Shown: positions 30,345-38,643 of the stretch, piece after piece
How the letters are laid out: every line of letters begins with the position of its first letter
How positions within the stretch are numbered: position 1 is the first letter of the stretch
Assembly (NCBI GenBank): GCA_029262175.1
Contig: JAJCZV010000222.1
Span: 1-45,122 of the forward strand
DNA from: Gemmatimonadota bacterium
Lineage (GTDB): Bacteria > Gemmatimonadota > Gemmatimonadetes > Palauibacterales > Palauibacteraceae
Direction of reading: 5' to 3'
Length of the DNA stretch: 45,122 nt
Made by a program: the position numbers and the translations under genes
Notes under the pieces: model-generated
Told to the model about the DNA's origin: nothing
Database searches by the model: none
Seen by the model: the letters and a program-made list of their open reading frames with translations, nothing else

Positions 30345-32113
30345 ACCTCCAGCGCGACACGCATCGCGTCGAGTTCGCCATTGATCTCGACGACCAGGTT
30401 CTCCAGGGCGATGATTCGATCCTCACCGTCGCTGCGACGGCGAAGCTCGGCCCCTCCAGACTTGAGGGAACGCTCGCCGATTACGACGCGTAGCGGCAAG
30501 CCGCGCAGGTCGGCATCCTTGAGCTTGACGCCGGGACTCTGCTCGCGGCGATCATCGAACAGGACCTCGATCCCGGCTTCGATCAGCGTCTGGAAAACGT
30601 CTTCGACGATGGCGTGCGTTTCATCATCTTTCCCGAGTCCGATCAGACCGACGTGATACGGCGCGACGCTGACAGGCAGCTTTAGACCGTCGTCGTCCCG
30701 GTGCTCCTCGGCGATGCACGCGAGCAATCGCCCGAGTCCGATCCCGTAGGAACCCATCCAGATCGGTTTCCCTTTTCCTCCTTCATCGGTATAGCGCGCT
30801 TCCATGGACTCGGTGTACCGAGTACCGAGTTGGAAGATGTTCCCGATCTCGACGCCTCTCACCATACGGAGCGGCTCTCCGCACCTGGCGCACGGGGCCC
30901 CCTCGTAGGCCGCCGCCACTTTGCCTACGACCGTCGGCTCGTAGTCTCGGCCGCTACACACGTTGCGCAGGTGATAGTCGACCTCGTTCGCGCCGAGGAT
31001 CAGATTCGGCGTCTTCGCCACCCACTTGTCCACGACGAAGATCGCCGCGTCCGGGTCGATCCCGACGGGCGAGGCGAACCCCGGAACCATACCGGTCGCC
31101 GCGATCTCCTCTTCGGACGCCGAACGCAGCTCGAGTGCACCAGAAAGGTTCTGCACTTGGATCACGTTGGCTTCCAGGTCGCCTCGCACGATGGCCGCAA
31201 CCACCCGTTCCGTGCGCTCGCCCCCCTCGCCGCCGAAAGATCCCACGTAGAAGACCATCTTGGCGGTTTGATCGGCGGTCGCCCCGAGCTGTTCCGCGAG
31301 ATCCGCGATCGTCGCAGCGCCGGGCGTATGCACCCGTTCCAACTCGGCGGGCTCCCCGGGAGCCGGCTTCTGACGGAACTCCGCCACTTCACGGTTCGCC
31401 GAGTAACCGCATGCATCGCAGAGCGCGAGGTTGTCCTCGCCGATCGGCGTCACATACATGAACTCGTGCGCGATCTTGCCGCCCATCATTCCGGCGTCGC
31501 TTTGGACGGCGGTCAGCGGGAGACCCGTACGGGTTCCGATCCGTTCGTAGGCCTCGTAGTGCGCCTGATATTGGACTTTGAGTCCCGCCGCGTCGCGATC
31601 GAGGGAATACGAGTCTTTCATCAAGAACTCGCGGACTCGAATCAACCCGCCACGAGAGCGAAGTTCGTCACGAAACTTGGTTTGGACTTGCCACACGAGC
31701 GCCGGGAGCTGGCGATACGATTGCACTTCGGTCGCGACATGAAACGCGACCGCCTCCTCGTGCGTCATCGCGAGCAGCATGTCGCGATCGCGCCTGTCCA
31801 CGAACCGCGCCATGGTGGCGTCGATGTCGTACCACCGCCCGCTGGCCTGCCAGAGTTCGGCCGGGTGCACGACGGGGAGAGAGAGTTCCTGCCCTCCGAT
31901 CCGATCCATCTCCTCTCGCAGGACCTGCTCGATCTTCCGAAGCGATCGCCACGCGAGCGGCAGGTAGGAGAAGATGCCCGAGGCGAGCTGCCGAATGTAC
32001 CCGGCGCGAAGCAGGAGACCGTGCGATTCGATCTCGACTTCGGCTGGCGCTTCTCGTAGCGTCGCGCCAAACAGATTCGAAACCCGTTGTCCAATTCGTT
32101 CCGTACTCTTCAC
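30341..32113 (-). CDS. proS: Prolyl-tRNA synthetase (bacterial type)
   Basis: This class II synthetase charges tRNA(Pro). The product has 590 residues, close to the 572 of E. coli. Motif 1 lies in the GYIRQLASGIFSYLPLAWRSL region; motif 2 is TKFRDELRSRGGLIRVREFLMKDSYSLD; motif 3 is GSYGIGLGRLLACIAEEH. The long insertion between motifs 2 and 3 is the editing (INS) domain of the bacterial form. I chose GTG 32113, which places the protein start (KSTERIGQRVSNLFGATLREAP) just before the family's usual N-terminus; the frame stays open to 32233 without coding character. The gene overlaps the TonB-receptor stop by 4 bp. Confidence 0.94.
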   Translation of the reverse strand: MKSTERIGQRVSNLFGATLREAPAEVEIESHGLLLRAGYIRQLASGIFSYLPLAWRSLRKIEQVLREEMDRIGGQELSLPVVHPAELWQASGRWYDIDATMARFVDRRDRDMLLAMTHEEAVAFHVATEVQSYRQLPALVWQVQTKFRDELRSRGGLIRVREFLMKDSYSLDRDAAGLKVQYQAHYEAYERIGTRTGLPLTAVQSDAGMMGGKIAHEFMYVTPIGEDNLALCDACGYSANREVAEFRQKPAPGEPAELERVHTPGAATIADLAEQLGATADQTAKMVFYVGSFGGEGGERTERVVAAIVRGDLEANVIQVQNLSGALELRSASEEEIAATGMVPGFASPVGIDPDAAIFVVDKWVAKTPNLILGANEVDYHLRNVCSGRDYEPTVVGKVAAAYEGAPCARCGEPLRMVRGVEIGNIFQLGTRYTESMEARYTDEGGKGKPIWMGSYGIGLGRLLACIAEEHRDDDGLKLPVSVAPYHVGLIGLGKDDETHAIVEDVFQTLIEAGIEVLFDDRREQSPGVKLKDADLRGLPLRVVIGERSLKSGGAELRRRSDGEDRIIALENLVVEINGELDAMRVALEV

Positions 32114-32331
32114 GTCGTCGATCTCTTCGTTTCTCGGCTGCCCGTCGCGTCTCCTACGAGACCTCGACCCGACGCTAACGGGGGCGCGGGTTCCTCGAAA
32201 CCTCGATCGGGCTCGGACACCGCCGAGTTGCACGGGAAGCGTGGCGCGCGGCTGGTCCTCCCAACAGGTTTGCGGCTGCGCTGGTATCCCTAGCGCCCGC
32301 GCCAGGCACTTTGTTCTAACGGGAGGAATCG

Positions 32332-33774
32332 GTGGCTCACTTCAGTCTCCTCAGCCGAACGAGACGAATCAGCCGAATGAGACCAAGCGGTCTTGTCGCG
32401 GTGCTCGTCTCCGTTACGTCCTCGGGCCTCGAGGCTCAGTCGGGACCACCCCCGGAGGACCTGGCCGCGCTACGCGACATCGTGGCCGCCGTCTCGACGG
32501 AACGCATCGAGGCGGACATCCGTCGGCTCGCCGATTTCGGGACGCGACACACGCTCTCCGACACCCTCTCGGACACCCGGGGAATCGGCGCCGCGCGGCG
32601 GTGGATCAAGGCGGAATTCGATCGGATCTCTCTGGCTTGCGGGGGCTGCTTGGAAGTCTCCTACCAGACGTCCTTGGTGGGCGGAACCGACCGGATCCCG
32701 GATACGACGGCCGTCGTAAACGTGTTGGCGATCCAGAGAGGCACGACGGATCCAGGCCGATACGTCGTGATGTCCGGAGACATCGATTCGCGTGCCTCGG
32801 ATGCCCTGGATGGGGTTTCCGACGCACCGGGGGCCAACGACAACGCGTCGGGCATGTCCGGCGTACTCGAGGCAGCGCGCGTCCTGAGCCAGTACCGCTT
32901 CAACGGTTCGGTGATCTATGTCGGGCTGTCCGGCGAGGAGCAAGGGCTGTTCGGAGGCCAGCATATGGCTCGCGTAGCGCTGGAAGAGGGATGGCGGATC
33001 GAGGCGGTATTGAACAACGACATGATCGGGAATACGGATGGGCAAAACGGCGTGTCCGATAACACGATCGCGCGGATCTTTGCCGAAGGGACGCGGGCGG
33101 ACGAAACCGAACGGGTGGCTCGTCAGCGCCGCACGACCGGCGGCGAAGTCGACTCACCCTCCCGTAACCTTGCTCGGTTGGTCGACAAGCTGGTGGACGG
33201 GTATGTCCCGAACTTGGACATGATGGTGATCTATCGACTCGATCGATTCGGTCGTGGCGGACACCATCGCCCCTTCAACGATGCGGGCTTCCCGGGCGTG
33301 CGCATCATGGAGGCCAACGAGGACTATCGGCGTCAGCACCAGGACCTGAGGGTCGAGGATGGCGTCGAGTACGGGGACGTGATCGGGGAGGTGGAGTTCG
33401 ATTTCGCGGCCAAGCTCACGGGCGTGAACGCGATCTCCTTGGCAGCGATGGCGTGGGCACCAGCGCCCCCCCGAAACGTTTCGATTCGTGGCGCGGTGCG
33501 GCCTTCGACGACGCTATCTTGGGATGCCCTGCCGCCTGATCGGGCCCCGAACCTCGCCGGCTACAAGGTCTATTGGCGATTGACCGATCAACCGCAGTGG
33601 CAGTGGAGCGTGTTTGTCGGCGACGTCACGGAGTACACGCTCGAGAACGTGGTCATCGACAATTACCTGTTCGGGGTGGCGAGCGTTTCCGACGACGGAT
33701 ACGAGAGCCCCGTCGTATTCCCCTGGCCCATCGGAGCCTTCGAACCGCTGGAGTGGTTGGGTCGAGACCCCTGA
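32332..33774 (+). CDS. M28-like zinc peptidase with C-terminal fibronectin type III-like domain
   Basis: The product has 480 residues. A signal-like hydrophobic segment near residues 18-35 ends in Gln-Ser. The peptidase domain shows GANDNASGMSGVLEAARVL (Asp170), GLSGEEQGLFGG (Glu202-Glu203), and NNDMIGN (Asp230), typical M28 metal and catalytic positions. The first metal ligand, usually His in a GHxDS block, is Asp150 here (SGDIDSR), while Asp152 is kept. From about residue 380 an FnIII-like domain follows (PPRNVSIRGAVRPSTTLSWDALP..., YKVYWRL, GVASVSDDGYES). Export is expected. GGGAGGA five bases before the GTG supports the start. The target peptide is unknown. Confidence 0.85.
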   Translation: MAHFSLLSRTRRISRMRPSGLVAVLVSVTSSGLEAQSGPPPEDLAALRDIVAAVSTERIEADIRRLADFGTRHTLSDTLSDTRGIGAARRWIKAEFDRISLACGGCLEVSYQTSLVGGTDRIPDTTAVVNVLAIQRGTTDPGRYVVMSGDIDSRASDALDGVSDAPGANDNASGMSGVLEAARVLSQYRFNGSVIYVGLSGEEQGLFGGQHMARVALEEGWRIEAVLNNDMIGNTDGQNGVSDNTIARIFAEGTRADETERVARQRRTTGGEVDSPSRNLARLVDKLVDGYVPNLDMMVIYRLDRFGRGGHHRPFNDAGFPGVRIMEANEDYRRQHQDLRVEDGVEYGDVIGEVEFDFAAKLTGVNAISLAAMAWAPAPPRNVSIRGAVRPSTTLSWDALPPDRAPNLAGYKVYWRLTDQPQWQWSVFVGDVTEYTLENVVIDNYLFGVASVSDDGYESPVVFPWPIGAFEPLEWLGRDP

Positions 33775-33784
33775 GCCAGCGGCT

Positions 33785-34456
33785 CTACGCGCGGCGAAAT
33801 GCCCAGCGGAAGAGAATCGCACAAAACGCCACCGCGGTCGCGATCCAGATGGACCCCCAGACGACCGTCGGGATGTGGGTCAGCTCGGCCAACATCCGAG
33901 CGTCTGAGAGCAGCTCCGGTCGATCGAGAATATCGCTCTTGATGTCGAGGACCGCGTACAGGCAACTGGTCAGTCCGAGGGTCGTCAGGACGATGCGGTT
34001 CCCGACCAAGCCGGCGCGGCGCGAGACGATCAAGAGCCCCCCTGCGAAGGCCAGCCCGAAGGCGGCGGCGAACGGCTGTCGCACGAAAAGGAGCGTCGAC
34101 ACCCCCGCGACCGCTGCGATGCCCGTGACGAACCACGCGCTACGGCTCTTGAAGCGTTCCGCGCCCCAAATCATCGCGCCACCCCAGAGCAGACTCCCCA
34201 GGTAGCCAGCGGAGAGCGTGAGAAACGGATTTCCACCGGGACAGCGGCACAAACCCCCTTCGCGGGGCGTGACTTCGATGCCGAGTATCTGGCCGCCCGT
34301 AAGAAGCGCTGCCAGCCCGTGGCTGACCTCGTGAAGAAGCACTACGAACAACTTGATGGGGTAGACGAACGGCGTCCCCCACAGGAACCAAATGGAGGTG
34401 AAATAGACGCCAAATAGCGCTAAAAACCGGAACTGACGTTTGGCTCGATCGCTCAT
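33785..34456 (-). CDS. M50B-like membrane metalloprotease
   Basis: The product has 223 residues, with about six hydrophobic segments. The zinc motif His42-Glu43-Val-Ser-His46 lies in the second segment (VVLLHEVSHGLAALLTGG), as in M50B-like peptidases related to site-2 proteases. A following Gly-Gly-x5 stretch and CRCPGGNPFLTLSAGYLGSLLWGG are also family-like. Members cut membrane proteins in or near the bilayer. The adjacent DUF402 protein gene lies 50 bp upstream on the same strand, so the two may share a transcript. The substrate is unknown. Confidence 0.82.
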   Translation of the reverse strand: MSDRAKRQFRFLALFGVYFTSIWFLWGTPFVYPIKLFVVLLHEVSHGLAALLTGGQILGIEVTPREGGLCRCPGGNPFLTLSAGYLGSLLWGGAMIWGAERFKSRSAWFVTGIAAVAGVSTLLFVRQPFAAAFGLAFAGGLLIVSRRAGLVGNRIVLTTLGLTSCLYAVLDIKSDILDRPELLSDARMLAELTHIPTVVWGSIWIATAVAFCAILFRWAFRRA

Positions 34457-34506
34457 GGTCCTCTTCTACGGTACCTGGCCGAACTTTGTGCCGTTTTTCG
34501 GGACCG

Positions 34507-35559
34507 TCACACCAAGAACCAGAGCGCCACGATCATGGTGGCGACGCCCGCGAGGGCGAAAACGGGGACCCGCCGATCAAACCAGGCGCGGCAGACCGCG
34601 AAAATCACGGAAAACAGGCCCAGCGTGGCGTAGACCGGCACGAGAACCCCCGACCAATCGGCCCTGGCGTTGAGACCCAGCACGGCGAGGCCCGACGCCA
34701 AGGTCGCAACGAAGAGCGAACGTTCGTCCACGAGAGGGGGGCGGGGCCAGAACGTCGCCGGAAGCCTTCCTGCCAGCGCCAGCGGCGCGAGCAGCAGCGC
34801 CTCGGCCGCCAGCGTGAGCTTCCAGGTCTCCTGCGCGGGACCGGGCGCGGCAAAAGCATCCGTCAGACCGGCAAACGCGATCGACGTCAGCGATACGGCT
34901 CCCATGACATACAGTCCGTAGGCGATGATTCGGCCAGACACCTTGGCCGCATGGTAGGTGCCGCGGTGATCCCGGCGTCGACGAAGAGCTGGCACCAATT
35001 CGGCGGGCCAACGCCGCACGAGTTTGGGGGGCCAACGTCCGCTCCTGGCCGTCGCTAGCAGTTCCACCCCTCTTGCCGTGACCTCTCCGGCCTCCCGGGA
35101 CGAGATCTCGCCCGCAGCCACCGCAGCCTCCAGTTCGTGTCCGTCCAGTAGCTTGGCCGCGCCCTCAGCCGGGGCCCAGACGTCCAGATACAGATCCTCG
35201 ACGACCCAGCGACCCGGAGCGAAGGTCGGGGGTCGGATGAGGTTGATGTAATGGCCTTGGAACGCGCCGCTACGGTGATAGAAGGCGCCGATCTCGTAGG
35301 GCTCTCCCGGAAAGAGGTACCAGACGAGCATCGAACCCGGCCGAAGCGTCGTCGAGCCGTCGACATGGACCGGGACGAAGGCGCGGTCGAGCACTTGGAG
35401 GGTGATCTTGAGGTCCGCCTCGTCAAAGAGGAGCTCTTGAGTAAAACTTTGCACGCGAGGACCGCGTCGCACTTCGACCTCGACCGAAGGGGCGTCCGCC
35501 GCAATCCGTCGCGCTGCGCGAAGGCCCTTGCGACGCGCCCCGAGCAGATCAAAACGCAT
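34507..35559 (-). CDS. DUF402 (FomD-like) domain fused to a multi-span membrane domain
   Basis: The product has 350 residues. The first 190 or so hold a DUF402 domain: VQVLDRAFVPVHVDGSTTLRPGSMLVWYLFPGEPYEIGAFY, then GHYINLIRPP, VVEDLYLDVW and LLDGHELEAAVAAGEIS. This fold includes FomD, a nucleotidyl-phosphonate hydrolase, and nucleoside tri- or diphosphatase relatives. Residues from about 215 to 350 contain about five hydrophobic segments (IIAYGLYVMGAVSLTSIAFAGL through VPVFALAGVATMIVALWFLV). The ATG overlaps the stop of the fadJ-like gene (TAATG), so they are probably coupled. The frame extends upstream but without coding character. The membrane fusion is unusual for DUF402 as I know the family. 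Confidence 0.8.
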   Translation of the reverse strand: MRFDLLGARRKGLRAARRIAADAPSVEVEVRRGPRVQSFTQELLFDEADLKITLQVLDRAFVPVHVDGSTTLRPGSMLVWYLFPGEPYEIGAFYHRSGAFQGHYINLIRPPTFAPGRWVVEDLYLDVWAPAEGAAKLLDGHELEAAVAAGEISSREAGEVTARGVELLATARSGRWPPKLVRRWPAELVPALRRRRDHRGTYHAAKVSGRIIAYGLYVMGAVSLTSIAFAGLTDAFAAPGPAQETWKLTLAAEALLLAPLALAGRLPATFWPRPPLVDERSLFVATLASGLAVLGLNARADWSGVLVPVYATLGLFSVIFAVCRAWFDRRVPVFALAGVATMIVALWFLV

Positions 35560-37697
35560 TACGAGGTAAACGACCCTCCGGCTTCGGCGAGCGCGACAAG
35601 ACCGGGGGCCGGCGCGAAGCGGGGTCCGTGCGCCTGTTCGAGCTCCCTCAAACGGTCGAGGATCTCTGGCGCTCCTCGGGAGTCCGCCCACTTGAGCAGG
35701 CCACCTCGAAACGGGGGGAAACCCGTGCCCAGCACCATCGCCAAGTCGAGCTCACCGGGACTACTCACGACCTTCTCCGACAGCGCGTGCATGGCTTCGT
35801 TCACGATCAACAAGAGACTGCGATCGACGATCTCCTCGCTCGACACGCCTTTGCGATCCGATGGCAGGGTACGCGCGATCTCCCGGTCGACTCCCTTCTC
35901 TTTTCCGTTGACGTAGATATAGAAGCCCCGACCGTTCTTTCTCCCGAGCCGCCCCTCTCCCTTTAGCAGCCCGACGACCGCAGAGGGCTGCATGCGGTCA
36001 CCGAAGGCGCGCTCCATCTCTTTGGCGACATGCTCCGCGACATCGAAGCCAACCTCGTCGAGGAGTCGACACGGCCCCATCGGCATACCGAACCGCGTCA
36101 GCGCCTGGTCGATTTCGGCGACGCCGGCTCCGTCTTCTACGAGAAAGCCGGCCTCGTTCAGATAGGGGGCGAGCAAACGGTTCACGAGAAAGCCCGGTCG
36201 ATCAGCTACCAGAATGGGCGTCTTTCCCAGCGCGCTGACGAAGCGAAACGCGGTAGCCAGGGCCGCATCCGACGACCGATCGGTTCGAATGATCTCGACC
36301 AGGGGCATGCGATGGACGGGGTTGAAGAAATGCAGCCCGACCACGTTCTGGGGACGGCCGGCCGCATCGGCCAAATCCTTGACCGAAAGCGACGAGGTGT
36401 TCGTGGCGAACACCGCGTGTTCGGGGAGCTCTGCCTCTGCTTCTCGCAGCACGCTCTGCTTTACCGGCAGCCGCTCCACGACCGCCTCGATGACCAGATC
36501 GACGTCGTCGAACTTCTCGTACGTGAGCGTGCCGTGAATCAGCGCAAACTTGAGCCCGACCTCCTCCGCCCCGAAGACGCCGCGCGCTCCCGCCTTCTGT
36601 AGGAGATCGTTCGCGTGGCGAAGACCCGTATCGAGCGCACCTTGGTCAATGTCCTTGAGAATCACAGGGACATCATGGGCCGCGATGAGTTCAGCGATCC
36701 CACCGCCCATGACCCCGGCTCCGAGCACGGCGGCCCTGCCCACGTCTCGCCCTTGTGAAAGCACATCCTCGCCCAGCGCCTTCTTCGCGCTCTGACCGAG
36801 GATGAAAAGACGTACGAGATTGTTGGAGACCTCGGTCGCGGCCAATCTCCCGAGCGCCTCGGCCTCGATCGGCAGCGCCTCGTCGATTTGCAGATCGAGC
36901 GTTCGTTCGATGACGCGGATGGCCTCGAGCGGCGCTGGATAATCACCCTTCGAGGTTGCCAGAGCCTGCTTGCGCGCCCCGCTGAATAGGACGCGACGCC
37001 CCGGACCGGTGCCCTCCAACAGTCGATCGCGCAGCGAGCTCCGCCTTTCGGTGCGCTTGACCTGGCCGAGCACGACGTCCATCGCGAAGGCGCGCACGTC
37101 GTCGTGGAAGGAGTCGACCCGCACGATCTTGTCGACGAGACCCCAGCGCAGGGCCTGCGCGGCGGATACGGATTTCCCGGTGAGAATCATGCGAAGCGCC
37201 CGTTGGAGCCCGATCAAGCGAGGCAAGCGCACGGAGCCTCCGAAACCCGGGATAATCCCGAGTCTCACCTCGGGGAGTCCCAGCTTCGTGCTCGATCGGT
37301 CCGACGCCAGTCGCCACTGACAACTCAGCGCCAACTCCGTTCCGCCTCCCATGCATGCGCCGTCAATGGCCGCGATGGTCGGCACGGTGAGGCGATCCAG
37401 ACGGCGGAAGATTCGCTGGCCCTCCGCGGCCTTGGCCCGGCCTTCTTCGGCATCCGCGATGCCTCGGATCTCGGTGACATCGGCGCCAGCGATAAAGCTT
37501 CCGGGCTTCCCGCTTTGGATGACGATGGCCACGGGGTGTCCGGTGGCGATTCTCGACTCGAGCTCCGAGACCCTGCGGTCCAGCAATGTCATGACCGCGG
37601 TATCGAGCAGGTTGACCTTCGAATCGGGCATGTCGAAAGTCAGCCACGCGATCTTATCGGAATCGATCTCGAGCGTGATCGGAGGCGTGTCGGTCAT
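35559..37697 (-). CDS. fadJ: FadJ/FadB-type bifunctional enoyl-CoA hydratase / 3-hydroxyacyl-CoA dehydrogenase
   Basis: This is a beta-oxidation enzyme. The product has 712 residues. The N-terminal crotonase domain has the catalytic pair Glu121 (GGGTELALSCQW) and Glu143 (LPEVRLGIIPGFGGS). The dehydrogenase half begins near residue 320 with AAVLGAGVMGGGIAELIAAHDVPVILKDID and includes VVGLHFFNPVHRMPLVEII; two helical C-terminal domains follow. A thiolase partner is not in the window, so the FadB/FadJ choice rests only on overall form. It could also serve the phenylacetate pathway, where similar hydratase/dehydrogenase steps occur, but there is no direct link. The ATG at 37697 has a weak site. 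A hairpin lies upstream at 37717. Confidence 0.9.
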   Translation of the reverse strand: MTDTPPITLEIDSDKIAWLTFDMPDSKVNLLDTAVMTLLDRRVSELESRIATGHPVAIVIQSGKPGSFIAGADVTEIRGIADAEEGRAKAAEGQRIFRRLDRLTVPTIAAIDGACMGGGTELALSCQWRLASDRSSTKLGLPEVRLGIIPGFGGSVRLPRLIGLQRALRMILTGKSVSAAQALRWGLVDKIVRVDSFHDDVRAFAMDVVLGQVKRTERRSSLRDRLLEGTGPGRRVLFSGARKQALATSKGDYPAPLEAIRVIERTLDLQIDEALPIEAEALGRLAATEVSNNLVRLFILGQSAKKALGEDVLSQGRDVGRAAVLGAGVMGGGIAELIAAHDVPVILKDIDQGALDTGLRHANDLLQKAGARGVFGAEEVGLKFALIHGTLTYEKFDDVDLVIEAVVERLPVKQSVLREAEAELPEHAVFATNTSSLSVKDLADAAGRPQNVVGLHFFNPVHRMPLVEIIRTDRSSDAALATAFRFVSALGKTPILVADRPGFLVNRLLAPYLNEAGFLVEDGAGVAEIDQALTRFGMPMGPCRLLDEVGFDVAEHVAKEMERAFGDRMQPSAVVGLLKGEGRLGRKNGRGFYIYVNGKEKGVDREIARTLPSDRKGVSSEEIVDRSLLLIVNEAMHALSEKVVSSPGELDLAMVLGTGFPPFRGGLLKWADSRGAPEILDRLRELEQAHGPRFAPAPGLVALAEAGGSFTS

Positions 37698-37716
37698 GGA
37701 CTACCGTGGACAAAGC

Positions 37717-37744
37717 GGCCGGTCGCCCCGAGGGGTGACCGGCC
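37717..37744 (-). terminator. Terminator-like hairpin downstream of the 249-residue lipoprotein gene
   Basis: GGCCGGTCGCCCC pairs with GGGGTGACCGGCC, 12 of 13 pairs canonical, with a two-base centre (GA), so the tip of the stem must open to form the loop. On the minus strand it is followed by GCTTTGTCC, a short T-tract. It separates the lipoprotein gene from fadJ. Confidence 0.6.
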
Positions 37745-37802
37745 TTGTTTGTCGACGACGCCCCTGGAGCGCCGTCGTTTCGGAGACTTTTCTGCGATGG
37801 CG

Positions 37803-38552
37803 CTAGAAGGCGAGGCGGCGCTCCGCGTTCCCCGGCTCGAGGCGCAAAGTGTCCGCCGATCCATCGGTCATCACGTTCCAATAGAGCTCGCCGGACGGGA
37901 CTCTCACGCGAGAGTGGATCCACCAGATCCCGCCCGAAAGCGAAGTGGTCACGTATCCGTCGACATCCGTGGTATCGTAGACGATCTGACGCCCGAGGTC
38001 TTCAAGAATACCGTCTTCGATCTCACCATAGTTCTCGAAGGCGATGCTTTCCCAAGCCTCGACGACCGCGCGTACGGAATCGAGTCTGGCCTGAGTCGCC
38101 TGCTGGAGACCGGTAAAGACGTCGAAGGCGGCCTGGCGCCGCTGGTTGAGCGATCGTTCCCGACCTTCCAGGGCTCCGAAACCGTCGAAGAGCTCGCGGT
38201 ACTCACGGCTACGCGAGTCCAAACCCTGCAGCCGCTCTGAAAGAAGCCGAAGGCTATCCCGCACCCCGTTCCAAGACGCTTCCGTGACGGTCCAGATCTC
38301 TTGGAGCACCAGGACGCTGTCTGCGGCTTGACGGAGGTCGGCGGGAACCTGTGGTTCTGGCGAAGACGCACTTGCAGCGACCGCCTCGAACAGCGAGTCG
38401 CGGTCGAACGGCAGGAACTGAACTTCGTGGTCTGCGACTGGTCGGGGCGCATCGGCGCCGTCCATCAGTACCTGGACGGTGGTTGGGCTTCCGCAGGCAG
38501 CGAACAGCGGTGTCACGACCAGGAACAGGATCGCGAGACGCGACTTCTGCAT
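37803..38552 (-). CDS. Lipoprotein of unknown function, coiled-coil-rich
   Basis: The product has 249 residues. A signal ends in Leu-Phe-Ala-Ala-Cys20. The mature part has an alpha-helical central region (QAADSVLVLQEIWTVTEASWNGVRDSLRLLSERLQGLDSRSREYRELFDGF, and RRQAAFDVFTGLQQATQARLDSVRAVVEAWE), compatible with a coiled coil. It ends in a short beta-rich section with aromatic residues (GGIWWIHSRVRVPSGELYWNVMTDG). I know no named family. I chose ATG 38552 because it directly precedes the signal; the frame extends to 38594. It lies 91 bp from the M23 peptidase gene on the same strand. Confidence 0.75.
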   Translation of the reverse strand: MQKSRLAILFLVVTPLFAACGSPTTVQVLMDGADAPRPVADHEVQFLPFDRDSLFEAVAASASSPEPQVPADLRQAADSVLVLQEIWTVTEASWNGVRDSLRLLSERLQGLDSRSREYRELFDGFGALEGRERSLNQRRQAAFDVFTGLQQATQARLDSVRAVVEAWESIAFENYGEIEDGILEDLGRQIVYDTTDVDGYVTTSLSGGIWWIHSRVRVPSGELYWNVMTDGSADTLRLEPGNAERRLAF

Positions 38553-38643
38553 CGATCGGGCTCCAGTCCAAATCAAACGGAAAACGGGCCGCACGCCTTG
38601 GCGCGCGGGCCGTTACGAACGAGCAGAATGTAAGGAGCTTCCG

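Noticed and set aside
30701..32059. Plus-strand open frame of 452 codons opposite proS
   Set aside because: Antisense to a complete prolyl-tRNA synthetase; the protein is rich in His, Arg and Asp without a domain.
32114..32331. tRNA or riboswitch in the gap between proS and the M28-like gene
   Set aside because: I looked for a T-loop, an acceptor pairing and T-box elements and found none; it seems to be a plain divergent promoter region.
37104..38240. Plus-strand open frame of 378 codons opposite the fadJ and lipoprotein genes
   Set aside because: Spans the gap and two genes on the other strand; no coding character.
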